This document shows positions 17,499 through 28,071 of a stretch of 64,000 nucleotides of DNA, one piece after another. The translations under genes were made by a program, and so were the position numbers. Under the pieces are notes generated by a model, which did no database searches, was not told where the DNA came from, and was given only the letters and a program-made list of their open reading frames with translations. Source of the DNA: Acidobacteriota bacterium (GTDB lineage: Bacteria > Acidobacteriota > Terriglobia > Terriglobales > Acidobacteriaceae); NCBI GenBank assembly GCA_013289685.1, contig JABCZL010000010.1:236017-300016 (forward strand), given 5' to 3'. Numbering within the stretch: position 1 is the stretch's first letter; each line of letters starts with the position of its first letter.

Positions 17499-17603
17499 TA
17501 GGAGTTGTGCCTCTGCAGCCCCGAAGCCGGCAACTCAATGTAGTCAACGCGCTCGCGAAGGTCAAGCGCCGTCGCGGGAAGACGTGTGTGCAGATGGGTT
17601 CGA

Positions 17604-19457
17604 TTACTCCACTAGGAAGTTTTGCGGCTTGGACTTGTCGACCGGCTCTGCAGGTTCGATCTTCGCTTGCAAGGCCGAGTCCGGGCAGGGACAATCGGTT
17701 CTAATGGTGCGAGCCAGCGGAGGGTTCCCCTGGCACACCGACACCAAATCCACGGCCTCGGGATTTTGGCTTGCCGCATCCGTCGCCACGATCCCCACAC
17801 CTTTGTTCCTACCCAGAGCCTTGGCTCGATACAGGGCTGCATCCGCCAGCGCAATCGACTCTTCCGCACAAATCGCTTCAAAGGCGCCGCGGCTCCAGGG
17901 ATACGCCGCCCACCCGACCGAGCACGTCTTTCTTACCGAGATGCCGTGGCCTAGATCGAACGATTCCGACGCCATCACTTCCAGAACGCGGCTGCAGAAT
18001 GCCGGCGTGCCCGATGGATCGGTGGACCGGCTCATGATCAGGAATTCTTCTCCGCCCCAGCGCACCAGCACATCAGACTTGCGCACCACTGTAGAGAGCC
18101 TTTGGGCCACGAGTTGCAGCAACCGGTCTCCCGCCGGGTGACCGTGGCGGTCGTTCACTTCCTTGAAGAAATCCACGTCGACCATGATGAACACCAGATC
18201 GCGATGATCCATTTTTCGGATGTCAGTGCCCCGCGCGCGCTGGTAATTTCGCAGCACCTGTCCGGCCTCGGCCGTGAGTATCTCTTCCAGATAGCGCCGG
18301 TTCCACACCCCGGTCAGCACGTCGGTGAAAGAAATTTCCTGCAGTTCGAGATTCTTGCGCTGCAGTTCCAGCCCGTGCCAGCGCAGCGAATGTTCCTTGT
18401 TCTCCAGTTCATCCTTGAGCCGGCACATTTCATCCAGGTTGTGCCGCGATAATCGCAGCAGGCTGAGTAATTCCTGATCCAGCAAATGCTGCTTCAGAAA
18501 TACCAGAGCGCCCATCACCAGCATAACCGCGACCGTCAGCAACAGCCGGTAGGTGCGCACCTTCTGGGGCGCATCTCCGCCGAATTGCGCCCACGCCACC
18601 ATCAACGGAGTGACGAACACCGCCACCATGGCGATACGCGCTTTCCAAATTTCGTAACCGCGAGTTGAAGGCTCCTCGATGGGATCCTGGGTCGTGTCTT
18701 CGCGCGGCAGGAAGCCAATCCGCACGAACCAGACCATTCCGGCCACCAACGGCACATCGAACAAACTGCCGGTGTAATAGAGATGCAAATCGATCGCTTC
18801 GCTGGCCATGAGCGACGCGACACAATACAGCAGAGTTGCTACGAAGAGATGGAAGTAGATTCTGCGCCACGCGCCGTGGCTCCGCCGCCACACCAGGATC
18901 AGTCCCGCCGCCAGTACGAGTTCTTCGGAAACATAGAGCAAGTCAAAACTTCTGCCGTAGAGAGATTCGACGGGGTGCACGTACTGCCACGGGATCACGA
19001 CAAACAGATACAGAAACAACCACCATGCAAACAGCAGTGCAAAGTCGAGGGTTCCGACTCGGATGGTGCGATTATCCCGTTGAACATGCGGCTGAATCGC
19101 CACCGCAGCGGTCATGGGAACGATATGGAGGAAAAGAATGACATCGCCGACAAAAGGATTAGGCGCCTCGTGCCGCAGGTAGACTTCTATATAAGTCCAC
19201 ATGACTTGCGAGACCAGCCACATTCCCAGGCCCAGGCCCATAAGCGCCCAGAATAGCCGGGCCTTCGGTGAAGCGGTTTTTACATTGGCGAGAACGGCGA
19301 CGGTGGCGCAGAACAGAATGAGATTTTGCAGAATGTCGCCAAAAGCAGTGAGAACAAATCCGCGCGGCGCCAGAAGAGACAGCACAAAGTGAACGCACAC
19401 CACGGCGCACACGATGGCCGTCCACCTCCGGGCGTGCTGAAGCGGAGAATTTCCCAC
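17604..19457 (-). CDS. membrane-anchored diguanylate cyclase (GGDEF)
   Basis: A 617-residue protein. About nine hydrophobic segments fill residues 10-330 and form an integral-membrane sensor of unknown class. A short coiled coil (about 340-385) follows, then a GGDEF domain (about 390-560). The signature is GGEEF, and an RKSD inhibitory I-site lies five residues before it, so product inhibition by c-di-GMP is expected. The metal-binding VDVDFFKEVND segment is intact, arguing for an active cyclase. A proline-rich tail of about 50 residues ends the protein. The c-di-GMP made could reach the PilZ protein at 42.9 kb, but no direct link is shown. Confidence 0.9.
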   Translation of the reverse strand: MGNSPLQHARRWTAIVCAVVCVHFVLSLLAPRGFVLTAFGDILQNLILFCATVAVLANVKTASPKARLFWALMGLGLGMWLVSQVMWTYIEVYLRHEAPNPFVGDVILFLHIVPMTAAVAIQPHVQRDNRTIRVGTLDFALLFAWWLFLYLFVVIPWQYVHPVESLYGRSFDLLYVSEELVLAAGLILVWRRSHGAWRRIYFHLFVATLLYCVASLMASEAIDLHLYYTGSLFDVPLVAGMVWFVRIGFLPREDTTQDPIEEPSTRGYEIWKARIAMVAVFVTPLMVAWAQFGGDAPQKVRTYRLLLTVAVMLVMGALVFLKQHLLDQELLSLLRLSRHNLDEMCRLKDELENKEHSLRWHGLELQRKNLELQEISFTDVLTGVWNRRYLEEILTAEAGQVLRNYQRARGTDIRKMDHRDLVFIMVDVDFFKEVNDRHGHPAGDRLLQLVAQRLSTVVRKSDVLVRWGGEEFLIMSRSTDPSGTPAFCSRVLEVMASESFDLGHGISVRKTCSVGWAAYPWSRGAFEAICAEESIALADAALYRAKALGRNKGVGIVATDAASQNPEAVDLVSVCQGNPPLARTIRTDCPCPDSALQAKIEPAEPVDKSKPQNFLVE

Positions 19458-19538
19458 GTTTAAGATTGTAAGTTCGCCGACGCGCTCAACTGTATTACCG
19501 AAGTAATCAAAGCAAGCAGCGCAGGGGTATATTTCTGC

Positions 19539-20819
19539 TTACGAAAGTGCGACGGAAAAATGCTGCACGAAACGGTAAACATCCTGGTATGAGTTGTATA
19601 GCGGCACCGCGGCAACTCGAAAAGTATCCGGTTCACGCCAGTCTCCGATCACCCCTGCCGCCGCTAAGCGGTCGCATAGTTCGCGGCCTTTGCCGCGTAC
19701 GCGGATCGAGAGTTGCGCACCCCGGCGCTCCGGTTCACGCGGCGTGATGACGGAAAACTTCAACTTCGGAGAAGCGTGTTGTCCAAGGAGAAATTCCATG
19801 TATGCCGTAAGCGACACGCTCTTGGCACGCAAGCGGTCCAGGCCGGCCTCGGAAAGAACTTCCATGGAAGCGCGGAGAGGGGCCAGTGCCAGAATCGGAG
19901 GATTGCTCAATTGCCAGCCCTCCGCCCCCGCCATCGGCCGAAAATCCGGGCCCATCTGGAAGCGAGTCTTCTCGTCGTGCCCCCACCATCCCGCAAAGCG
20001 CGGCAGTTCCCACGCACGGGCGTGGCGCTCGTGGACAAAACATCCTGCAACACATCCCGGACCGCCGTTCAAATATTTGTAACTGCACCACACCGCGAAA
20101 TCGGGTCCCCAGTCGTGAAGCCGCAGAAGTATATTTCCGGCAGCGTGAGCCAGGTCAAATCCCACGACACATCCTTTGCGCCGCCCCGCTCTTGTGATGC
20201 CCGGCATGTCGAAGACTTGCCCCGTGACGTAGTTCACTCCGCCCAGCAGGATCAGAGCGATCGACGCGCCTTCGCGTTCGATCAGCGACTCAATGTCTTC
20301 GTCCCGCATGCAGGACTCGCCGTCACGCGGAGTAAGTTTGAGCAGCGCCGTGGCAGGGTCAAATCCATGGAAGTGAATTTGCGACTTCACCGCATATTGA
20401 TCCGAAGGAAAAGCGCCGCGTTCCACCAAGATCTTGTGTCTCTCCGTTGTGGGACGGTAGAACGACGCCATCATCAGGTGAAGGTTCACCGTCAAAGAGT
20501 TCATGACGACGACCTCAGTCGGAAGCGCCCCAACCAGCGCCGCCGTCTGCTGCGTTAGCAGCCGGTGATAGGGCATCCACGGATTCTTTCCATGGAAGTG
20601 CCCTTCGACGCCGAGTTGCGCCCAATCGCGCATACCCTGCTCCAGATAAACGCTGGCTGTTTTCGGTTGCAGCCCGAGGGAGTGGCCGCACAGATAAATG
20701 CTGTCATCCCCTCCGTTGGTCATTGGAAGGCAGAAGCGTCCGCGAAAGTGCGCCAACGGATCGCTGGCATCCATCGCAACCGCAAACCCTTCGCCGGCCT
20801 GAAACGAGGTGCCGGTCAC
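19539..20819 (-). CDS. kynU: kynureninase
   Basis: PLP-dependent hydrolysis of 3-hydroxykynurenine to 3-hydroxyanthranilate and alanine. YLCGHSLGLQPK near the N-terminus, GFDLAHAAGN and the PLP-lysine segment FAVWCSYKYLNGGPGC are present. I place the start at a GTG at 20819, which overlaps the kmo stop as GTGA and gives 426 residues, the usual length. An alternative open frame begins at 20876 inside kmo. It is the last gene of the operon. Confidence 0.93.
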   Translation of the reverse strand: MTGTSFQAGEGFAVAMDASDPLAHFRGRFCLPMTNGGDDSIYLCGHSLGLQPKTASVYLEQGMRDWAQLGVEGHFHGKNPWMPYHRLLTQQTAALVGALPTEVVVMNSLTVNLHLMMASFYRPTTERHKILVERGAFPSDQYAVKSQIHFHGFDPATALLKLTPRDGESCMRDEDIESLIEREGASIALILLGGVNYVTGQVFDMPGITRAGRRKGCVVGFDLAHAAGNILLRLHDWGPDFAVWCSYKYLNGGPGCVAGCFVHERHARAWELPRFAGWWGHDEKTRFQMGPDFRPMAGAEGWQLSNPPILALAPLRASMEVLSEAGLDRLRAKSVSLTAYMEFLLGQHASPKLKFSVITPREPERRGAQLSIRVRGKGRELCDRLAAAGVIGDWREPDTFRVAAVPLYNSYQDVYRFVQHFSVALS

Positions 20820-22183
20820 GAAACCATCTCCAGAGGCGTCAGTTGGCTGCGAATCAAACGGTCGGCTTTGCTCCAATCCAGATCTTCCATGCGCTCGACC
20901 GAATCACAAAGTTCCGTGAGCATGCGGTCCTGCACTTGTCCCCGCTTCAAGGCAGTCGCATACGGAATACGGTGAAACGTCACCATCGCGTACTTAGGCA
21001 CAAAAAGCTGCGGATACTTCGCCTCCAGTGCTAGCTCAACTTTCTTGCGAAACAGGAATCGTGGGTCGGCCACACGATCTCTCATCTCCACAAAGTTTTC
21101 GACTGCCAAGTCGGCAATCGCATCCGTGTTGACTTTTCGCGCCTCCTCGAACTCGCTGAACACGCGTCTCCAGTCGGCGCCGTGCTGGTCGAGTAGTTCC
21201 AGCAGGCACGTGCAGTCTTCGAAACCGCAATTGATTCCTTGTCCAAAGAAAGGAACAATCGCATGCGCGGCATCCCCCAACAGCAGAGCCCGCCCGTCCA
21301 CATGCCACGGCGAGCATTTGACGGTCACCATCGCGCCCGTGGGATTAGCGAAAAAGTTGTCCGCCAGGTCGGGCATCAGAGGAATCGCGTCCGGAAACCG
21401 GGACTGGAACAACTTGATCACGGCAGACGCTGTGGCCAATTGGGCAAAACTGTCCGCCCCTTCAAATGGCAAAAACAGAATGCACCCGAATGTCCCGTCA
21501 ACATTGGGCAACGCGATCAACATGAAGTTGCCGCGCGGCCAGATGTGCAGAGCATGCGTTTCCAGAACATGTTTTCCGCCTGGACCGGCAGGAATGGTCA
21601 GCTCCTTGTAGCCGTAATCCAGATACTGCTGCGAAAAGTTGAAGCGGCTCAGCTTCAACATCTCGCCTCGAATCGCCGAAGCCGACCCGTCGCACCCGAT
21701 CACCACGCGTGACTCAATCGTTCGCTCTTCCCCAATCCGCTCATCTCGCAACTGAAGCGCTCCCGTCTTGAGATCGATCCCGGTGCAGCGTTGCTGAAAA
21801 TGAATCCTCACGCCCTGGTCTTCTGCGGCATTCATCAGGGCAATATTTAATTCGGCGCGGGAAATCGAATGGATGACCTCAGCCTCATTCTTTCCATAGG
21901 GCTGGAACGTGATCTCCGATGTTACCGAGTGCATCATCCTTCCCTTCATCGGAATGATGATCTTTCGCATCTCGTTCCACTGACCCGCTTCGGAGAGCGC
22001 GTGAATCCCGCGGGTGGATAGGGCCAGGTTGATCGAGCGTCCGGCGCTGATGCGGACGCTCCGCATATCGGGCCGTCTCTCGTATATCTCGACGTTGAAG
22101 CCACGCTTCACCAGGCCTAGAGCCAGAAGAGGTCCGTTGAGCCCGGCACCAATCAGTGAAATGGTTTCGGCTTTGGCAGTCAT
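20816..22183 (-). CDS. kmo: kynurenine 3-monooxygenase
   Basis: An FAD- and NADPH-dependent aromatic hydroxylase converting L-kynurenine to 3-hydroxykynurenine. The 455-residue protein has the Rossmann LIGAGLNGPLLALGL motif at 10-24, the DG-like segment GCDGSASAIRG and the second FAD motif LLGDAAHAIVPFFGQGIN. A hydrophobic C-terminal membrane anchor as in eukaryotic KMO is absent, as expected for bacteria. It begins 45 bp after the ACMSD-TDO fusion gene and is translationally coupled to kynU. Confidence 0.93.
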   Translation of the reverse strand: MTAKAETISLIGAGLNGPLLALGLVKRGFNVEIYERRPDMRSVRISAGRSINLALSTRGIHALSEAGQWNEMRKIIIPMKGRMMHSVTSEITFQPYGKNEAEVIHSISRAELNIALMNAAEDQGVRIHFQQRCTGIDLKTGALQLRDERIGEERTIESRVVIGCDGSASAIRGEMLKLSRFNFSQQYLDYGYKELTIPAGPGGKHVLETHALHIWPRGNFMLIALPNVDGTFGCILFLPFEGADSFAQLATASAVIKLFQSRFPDAIPLMPDLADNFFANPTGAMVTVKCSPWHVDGRALLLGDAAHAIVPFFGQGINCGFEDCTCLLELLDQHGADWRRVFSEFEEARKVNTDAIADLAVENFVEMRDRVADPRFLFRKKVELALEAKYPQLFVPKYAMVTFHRIPYATALKRGQVQDRMLTELCDSVERMEDLDWSKADRLIRSQLTPLEMVS

Positions 22184-22228
22184 GACGAAAGAAGCGTGAA
22201 GTCAGATTCGGCGGAGCAACTCTCTCTG

Positions 22229-24085
22229 CTACTCCGTCAGCAGCGTGCGCGCCTCCCACAATTCCGGGAAGAATTTCTTGTCCAGCGTCAGTTTCAAATA
22301 AGACGACCCTGCGGTCCCGCCCGTTCCCATGCGCACGCCAATCACGCGCTCCACCAGTTGAATGTGGCGCAGCCTCCAACTCACCACGAGTTCGTCGAAT
22401 TCTGTAAGCCGCTCGCAGACGTCAATCCAGTCCCGATTGCTGCGTTCATCCCGATACAAAGAAAGCACCGCCCGGGCCCGCGCGTCGAACCCCTCACGCT
22501 CGTTCGCCTTGTCATCGATCTGAAGCTTTCCCATGGTCCGCAATGCATCGAAGAAAACATCGTGCAAAGACGGCTCCCTCAATCTCCGTTCCAGAAGAGC
22601 GTGCGCTTCCGGCGTCGGCCGGTGATAACGCAGCATCTTTTCGTCCTTCAGGCCGCAAAGGAATTCCAACTCGCGAAACTGTTCCGACTGGAATCCGCTC
22701 GCCGGCTCCAGCTTGCCGCGGAACGCCATAAAGTGCGTGGGCAACATGGTTTCAAGGATGGTGAACTGTTCCACCAGCACTCGCGTGATTTCCGTGCAGC
22801 GCCGCAATAGCCGCGCCGCTTCGTAAACCTCGTCGCGCGATTTTGGATTCGCGCCCGCTCCCCGCAGATTTGCGACGACCGCATCCAAATCGTGCAGCAA
22901 TTCCTTGAACCACAGTTCGTAAGTCTGGTGCACGATGATGAACAGCAATTCGTCGTGATGCTGCGGCGATGACTGCGAGTGTTGCAAGCTCAACAACTCC
23001 GGAACTTTCAGGTACGAACTGTAAGTCAGTTGCTCGCCGTGTGGCACCGTGGGCGCCGTTGTTGTCTCTTGGCCTGTCGTCGACGCACTGTCGCGTTTTA
23101 GACCGAGAAAATCCGCCGCATTCCCGCCCAGCAGGAGTTCTTTTGCCTCTGCGGTCAAAGCACTCGATCGAATCAATGTCCCCACGCGATGTTCGCCCAG
23201 CGGAAAGGGATAGTCTGAGCCCAACATCACTCGCTCCGCTCCCATGGTTCCGACGAGAAACTGCAGCGCGCGCTCGTCGAAGACCGCCGAATCCACATAG
23301 AAACGATTCACATACTGGCTGGGAGGCAGTTCGCAAACGCCGTGCGCCACCGGATGATGTTGCCAGGCATTCTCCAACCGTCCCAGCAGAAATGTGAAAC
23401 CGCCCCCGCCGTGTGCGAAGCAAATACGCAGAGTCTTCGGCAATTTGTCGAACGCTCCGCCCAGGATCATCGCCACAATGCCAAGCTGCGTCTCGGCGGG
23501 CATGCCGACGGTCCACGCCATCATGTACTTCGGCATGCGCTGCGACCCCAGCATGTCCCAGGGATGCACCAACACCGCCGCACCTTGATCCGCGCAGTGA
23601 TGCAGGAAGGTCACAATGCCGGGATCGTCCAGATTTTTTTCTCCAACGTGATTGCCGATTTGCACTCCCAGATGGCCCGCACGCATGCACCGGGTCACTT
23701 CCTGACACGACGCGTCAATATCCTGCAGTGGAACCTGGCACAGCGACTTCAGTCGTCCCTTGCCCTGCGCGCACAGTTCCAGCGCCGCGTCATTGAACAG
23801 TCGCGCGCAATCCAGCGCATGCTCCACCGGGCGCTCGTAGGCGAACAGCACCGGCGTGGCCGAGAGCACTTGCATCTCGACTCCGTCGCGATCCATTTCG
23901 TTGAGCCGCACTTCCGGATCCCAGCATGCGGAATAAACCTGGCGAAAAAATCGATCACCCACCATGATTTCCGCCTTGCCAGGCTCGGTGTGCTTGATCC
24001 ACGGCCAGTTGGGAGTGCCGTAGCGCGCCGCCAGATCCGGCCAGGTGCGTGGAAAGAAATGATTATGGATGTCGATGACTGGCAT
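22229..24085 (-). CDS. fusion protein: ACMS decarboxylase (N-terminal) + tryptophan 2,3-dioxygenase (C-terminal)
   Basis: One uninterrupted 618-codon frame. Residues 1-332 are 2-amino-3-carboxymuconate-6-semialdehyde decarboxylase, a zinc amidohydrolase: His7 and His9 (DIHNHFFP), His174 (VLVHPWD), His225 (CFAHGGGG) and Asp291 (MLGSDYPFP). A Ser/Thr-rich linker (about 333-350) follows. Residues 351-618 are heme tryptophan 2,3-dioxygenase: TYSSYLKVPELLSLQ, active-site His386 (VHQTYELWFKE) and heme ligand His574 (SWRLRHIQLVERVIG), ending FPELWEARTLL. Both halves keep every key residue and family length. The fusion joins the entry enzyme of the kynurenine pathway to a much later branch-point enzyme. 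Confidence 0.93.
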   Translation of the reverse strand: MPVIDIHNHFFPRTWPDLAARYGTPNWPWIKHTEPGKAEIMVGDRFFRQVYSACWDPEVRLNEMDRDGVEMQVLSATPVLFAYERPVEHALDCARLFNDAALELCAQGKGRLKSLCQVPLQDIDASCQEVTRCMRAGHLGVQIGNHVGEKNLDDPGIVTFLHHCADQGAAVLVHPWDMLGSQRMPKYMMAWTVGMPAETQLGIVAMILGGAFDKLPKTLRICFAHGGGGFTFLLGRLENAWQHHPVAHGVCELPPSQYVNRFYVDSAVFDERALQFLVGTMGAERVMLGSDYPFPLGEHRVGTLIRSSALTAEAKELLLGGNAADFLGLKRDSASTTGQETTTAPTVPHGEQLTYSSYLKVPELLSLQHSQSSPQHHDELLFIIVHQTYELWFKELLHDLDAVVANLRGAGANPKSRDEVYEAARLLRRCTEITRVLVEQFTILETMLPTHFMAFRGKLEPASGFQSEQFRELEFLCGLKDEKMLRYHRPTPEAHALLERRLREPSLHDVFFDALRTMGKLQIDDKANEREGFDARARAVLSLYRDERSNRDWIDVCERLTEFDELVVSWRLRHIQLVERVIGVRMGTGGTAGSSYLKLTLDKKFFPELWEARTLLTE

Positions 24086-24102
24086 TTACGATTTTTCCGG
24101 GA

Positions 24103-24645
<543 letters not shown>

Positions 24646-25074
24646 TTATTTCATTTTCTCCGGTTTGTAAGCCATAGCTCGGATTTCGATCAGCAAATGC
24701 GGATGCGGCAACTGGTGCACGGCCACGGTCGTTCGAGCCGGACCATCGTAACCGAAGAACTCGCCGTAGACCTCGTTGTATCCTGCGAAATCGTTCATGT
24801 TCACCAGGTAGGTCGTCACTTCGACAACATCTTTAAGGTGCGCACCTACGCTTTGCAGAATGTCGCGGACGTTCTCGAGGACGGCTTTCGTCTGGGCTCG
24901 AATATCAAGATGAGTCGTCCCAAACTCATCCACCTGTGCACCGGCGATTGAATTATCGGCGCGGCGCGCGCTGGTCCCGGACACAAACAGAAAATCGCCC
25001 GCGCGCTTGATGTGTGGATACTTGCCGCGCGGCTTCGCCTTCCCCGCCATCACCTGGCTTTCGACTTTCCCCAT
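24646..25074 (-). CDS. nbaF: 2-aminomuconate deaminase (RidA/YjgF family)
   Basis: A 142-residue RidA-fold protein ([62 protein letters not shown]). In Pseudomonas and Burkholderia the equivalent protein hydrolyses 2-aminomuconate to 4-oxalocrotonate and ammonia. The assignment rests on the operon, since RidA proteins also act as general enamine deaminases. It lies 9 bp before nbaC and 22 bp after the semialdehyde dehydrogenase. The later meta-cleavage genes (4-oxalocrotonate decarboxylase, hydratase, aldolase) are not in the window. Confidence 0.85.
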   Translation of the reverse strand: MGKVESQVMAGKAKPRGKYPHIKRAGDFLFVSGTSARRADNSIAGAQVDEFGTTHLDIRAQTKAVLENVRDILQSVGAHLKDVVEVTTYLVNMNDFAGYNEVYGEFFGYDGPARTTVAVHQLPHPHLLIEIRAMAYKPEKMK

Positions 25075-25096
25075 GTTTGCGTTTCCGCTCGCAGTC

Positions 25097-26551
25097 TTAC
25101 AGCCGAATACAAATATTGTTCAGTTCTGAATAAAAATTCAGGGAGTGCATGCCGCCTTCGCGTCCGATCCCCGAAAGCCCGGCGCCGCCAAACGGGGTTC
25201 GCAGGTCCCGCAGAAACCAGCAATTCACCCAGGTAATGCCCACGTTCATTTGCTGCGCGACGCGGTGACCGCGCTTCAGATTCGTCGTCCAGATCGACGC
25301 CGCCAAGCCATACTTCGTATCGTTCGCCATGCTCACCGCTTCCTCTTCCGTGTCGAAGGGTGCGACATGGCACACCGGCCCGAAAATTTCTTCTTTCACG
25401 CAGCGCGCCGACTCCGGCAACCCAGTATAGATCGTCGGTTGCACGTAGAAACCGTTGTCGAGCTCATTACCGAACTCGGGAATCCCGCCGCCGGTCACCA
25501 CTTCCGCTCCCTCTTCGCGGGCCAGCCGGTAATACGACATCACCTTCCCACGATGTTGCTCGGAAATCAGCGGCCCGAGATCGGTGGTCTTCTCCAGCGG
25601 AGATCCAATGCGCAGGCTCTCGGCCTTGCGTTTGAGCGCCTCGACGAATTTACCAAACATCGCTCGCTCGACGTAAACCCGCTCCGTGCACAGACAAACC
25701 TGGCCGGTATTGAGGAATATGCTTTCGCTCACTCCATTCACCGCTTCTTCAAAGTCACAGTCGGCGAACACGATCGCGGCGTTCTTACCGCCAAGTTCAA
25801 ACGAAACTGGTTTTACCGAAGCTGCCACGGCCTTCATAATCGCGGCTCCAGTCTGGGACTCGCCGGTGAAGGTCACCGCATTCACGTCGGGATGCTGAGT
25901 GAGAAATTCGCCTGCCGAGTTCGGCCCGAACCCGTGTACCACGTTATAGACTCCGTCAGGAATTCCAGCTTCCTTCATGACCTCGGCGAGCAGCGTCGCA
26001 GTCGCCGGAGTTTCCTCAGAAGGTTTCACGACCACGGTGTTGCCGCACGCCAAGGCAGGCGCAACTTTCCACGTCAGCAGCAAGAGAGGGAGATTCCAGG
26101 GCGTAATAATTCCCACCACTCCGAGCGGCTTGCGCACGGCATAGTTCAGCGTGCTCTTGCCGTCCGGCGTTTCGGTCTGAAAGGATTCGAGAGCCGCGGT
26201 CTTGATGACGTCCGCAAACACCCGGAAATTTGCTGCCGCTCGCGGAACATCCAACTTCGAGGCCAGTGCCACCGGCTTGCCGGTATCTGCGACCTCGGCC
26301 GCGACAAAACAATCGAACCTGGCTTCGATCGCGTCGGCCACTCGATGCAGACGCGCAGCGCGGTCGCGGATTCCCAGCCGCGCCCACTCTCCTCGCAATG
26401 CCTTGCGGGCGGCCTGCACGGCATCATCGACCAATCCTTGATCTGCTTCTGTGACCTGCGCGATCACGCTGCCCTCCGCCGGGTTCACATCAGCGAACTC
26501 CCGCTTCCCGCGCACGAACTGCCCGTCGATGTAATTCAGGATGAACTTCAA
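25097..26551 (-). CDS. amnC: 2-aminomuconate-6-semialdehyde dehydrogenase
   Basis: An NAD-dependent ALDH oxidising 2-aminomuconate semialdehyde to 2-aminomuconate. It has [31 protein letters not shown] and the catalytic Cys in [15 protein letters not shown]8/AmnC-type enzymes carry this Asn after GGK and CLCTER instead of the commoner AGSR. I prefer a TTG start at 26551, giving 484 residues beginning (M)[12 protein letters not shown], the family length and N-terminus. A GTG at 26587 is the alternative. It heads the kynurenine operon and begins only 66 bp after the rfbD stop. Confidence 0.88.
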   Translation of the reverse strand: MKFILNYIDGQFVRGKREFADVNPAEGSVIAQVTEADQGLVDDAVQAARKALRGEWARLGIRDRAARLHRVADAIEARFDCFVAAEVADTGKPVALASKLDVPRAAANFRVFADVIKTAALESFQTETPDGKSTLNYAVRKPLGVVGIITPWNLPLLLLTWKVAPALACGNTVVVKPSEETPATATLLAEVMKEAGIPDGVYNVVHGFGPNSAGEFLTQHPDVNAVTFTGESQTGAAIMKAVAASVKPVSFELGGKNAAIVFADCDFEEAVNGVSESIFLNTGQVCLCTERVYVERAMFGKFVEALKRKAESLRIGSPLEKTTDLGPLISEQHRGKVMSYYRLAREEGAEVVTGGGIPEFGNELDNGFYVQPTIYTGLPESARCVKEEIFGPVCHVAPFDTEEEAVSMANDTKYGLAASIWTTNLKRGHRVAQQMNVGITWVNCWFLRDLRTPFGGAGLSGIGREGGMHSLNFYSELNNICIRL

Positions 26552-26617
26552 GTTGGCGAGAACCCCGCCGCATCGTAACAGCCTCACCGGAGACGAAGCA
26601 ACGTTCCGGTAGAGGGC

Positions 26618-27454
26618 TCAGTTGTTGCGTTCCTGCAAATATCTGTGCAGCGCATCCTGCCATGTGGGCATGGCAATTCCATACCGCTGCAGGCTCTTCG
26701 ACGAAAGAACGGAGTACGCCGGACGCGGCGCCGGACGCGCCATTTGCTGACTGGTGACTGGACGCATCTCGGTGGCGAGCCCCGCGCCCTTCACAATTTC
26801 GCGGGCGAATTCAAACCACGAGCAATCCCCGGCGTTCGTCACGTGCACAATTCCGCGGGCCTGTGCGCGGCATAGCGAGATGATCGCCCTCGCCAAGTCC
26901 ACGGTGTAGGTTGGACTGCCTCGCTGGTCATCGACCACATCCAACGTCGGCCGAGTTGCCGCGAGTTTGAGAATTGTATCCGGAAAGCATTTTCCGCCTG
27001 TCCCAAACAGCCACGAAGTCCGCGCGATGCAGCACTCCGCCATCACGTCAAGCAGCCGAACCTCCGCCTCCGCCTTCGACCTTCCGTAAACACTTTGCGG
27101 ATTGCGCGCGTCTCCCGTTTCGTAGGGCGACGTTTTCTTTCCATCGAACACATAATCTGAACTGAGAAAAAGCAGCTTCGCGCCAGTCTGCTGCGCGGCC
27201 TTGGCGACATTCACTGCCCCATCGCGATTCACTGCGTATGCCAGATCCGGGTGACTCTCGCACTCGTCCACGTTGGTGTAGGCCGCTGCCAGCACAATCC
27301 ATTCGGGGCAAGTTCTCTCCGCCACTTCCTGTACTCTCCCGGCAGCGCGAATGTCTACGTCGCGCGAGCTGAGGCCGATAACCTCGTCGCCCCGCCATTC
27401 GCGCATGAGCACCTTGCCCAGAAGACCCGAGGCGCCAAAAATTGTTACTTTCAT
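26618..27454 (-). CDS. rfbD: dTDP-4-dehydrorhamnose reductase
   Basis: Last step of dTDP-L-rhamnose synthesis: NAD(P)H reduction of dTDP-4-keto-rhamnose. A 278-residue extended SDR with the N-terminal FGASGLLG nucleotide-binding loop, LSSDYVFDG and the YGRSKAEAE catalytic Tyr/Lys motif. It is last in rfbBACD, 19 bp after rfbC. No terminator is visible between it and the kynurenine operon. Confidence 0.94.
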   Translation of the reverse strand: MKVTIFGASGLLGKVLMREWRGDEVIGLSSRDVDIRAAGRVQEVAERTCPEWIVLAAAYTNVDECESHPDLAYAVNRDGAVNVAKAAQQTGAKLLFLSSDYVFDGKKTSPYETGDARNPQSVYGRSKAEAEVRLLDVMAECCIARTSWLFGTGGKCFPDTILKLAATRPTLDVVDDQRGSPTYTVDLARAIISLCRAQARGIVHVTNAGDCSWFEFAREIVKGAGLATEMRPVTSQQMARPAPRPAYSVLSSKSLQRYGIAMPTWQDALHRYLQERNN

Positions 27455-27473
27455 TCAGTGATTTTTCCCGCGG

Positions 27474-28037
27474 CTATGCGAACGTCTCAGCGTCGTGCAG
27501 AGCCATGCCGCGCTGGTCTTTCGCCGACACGATGGGATCACCTTCCAGTTTCCAATCAATCTTCAACCCCGGATCATTCCACATCAGCGTGCGTTCGTGC
27601 TCCGGCGCATAGTAATCGGTGGCCTTGTACAGGACCTGCGCTTTTTCCGAAATCACGAGGAATCCGTGCGCAAAGCCTGCTGGAATCCACAGCATACGTT
27701 TGTTCTCGCCCGACAGCCGCACCGCTTCCCACCGGCCAAACGTCGGAGAAGTCCGGCGCACGTCTACCGCAACATCGAGGATCTCGCCTTCCACTGCACG
27801 GACCAATTTTCCTTGCGGCTGTTTGATCTGATAATGCAACCCGCGCAGCACATTCCGTCGCGAACTGGAATGATTGTCCTGCACGAACCGTTCCTTGATT
27901 CCCAATTCTGCAAAAGCCCGCTCGTTGTAGCTCTCCAGGAAAAATCCCCGCTCGTCACCAAACACTCGCGGCTCGAGAATGACGACGCCGGGAAGAGAAG
28001 TCGGGATTTTTCTGATCGCATCCATTTCTGATTTCAT
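27474..28037 (-). CDS. rfbC: dTDP-4-dehydrorhamnose 3,5-epimerase
   Basis: A cupin-fold epimerase acting on dTDP-4-dehydro-6-deoxyglucose. The FGDERGFFLESYNERAF segment, the catalytic His region VLRGLHYQIKQPQGKLVR and the WIPAGFAHGFLVIS segment are intact. Starts at 28037 (MKSEMDAIRK) or 28025 (MDAIRK) are both possible; the open frame to 28055 overlaps little else. It is third in rfbBACD. Confidence 0.94.
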   Translation of the reverse strand: MKSEMDAIRKIPTSLPGVVILEPRVFGDERGFFLESYNERAFAELGIKERFVQDNHSSSRRNVLRGLHYQIKQPQGKLVRAVEGEILDVAVDVRRTSPTFGRWEAVRLSGENKRMLWIPAGFAHGFLVISEKAQVLYKATDYYAPEHERTLMWNDPGLKIDWKLEGDPIVSAKDQRGMALHDAETFA

Positions 28038-28071
28038 CCAGGCTTCGCCGCACACCTGAACTGCGACAATC

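Noticed and set aside
19713-20558. 281-codon open frame on the plus strand
   Set aside because: Antisense to kynureninase; no homology and Arg/His-rich shadow composition.
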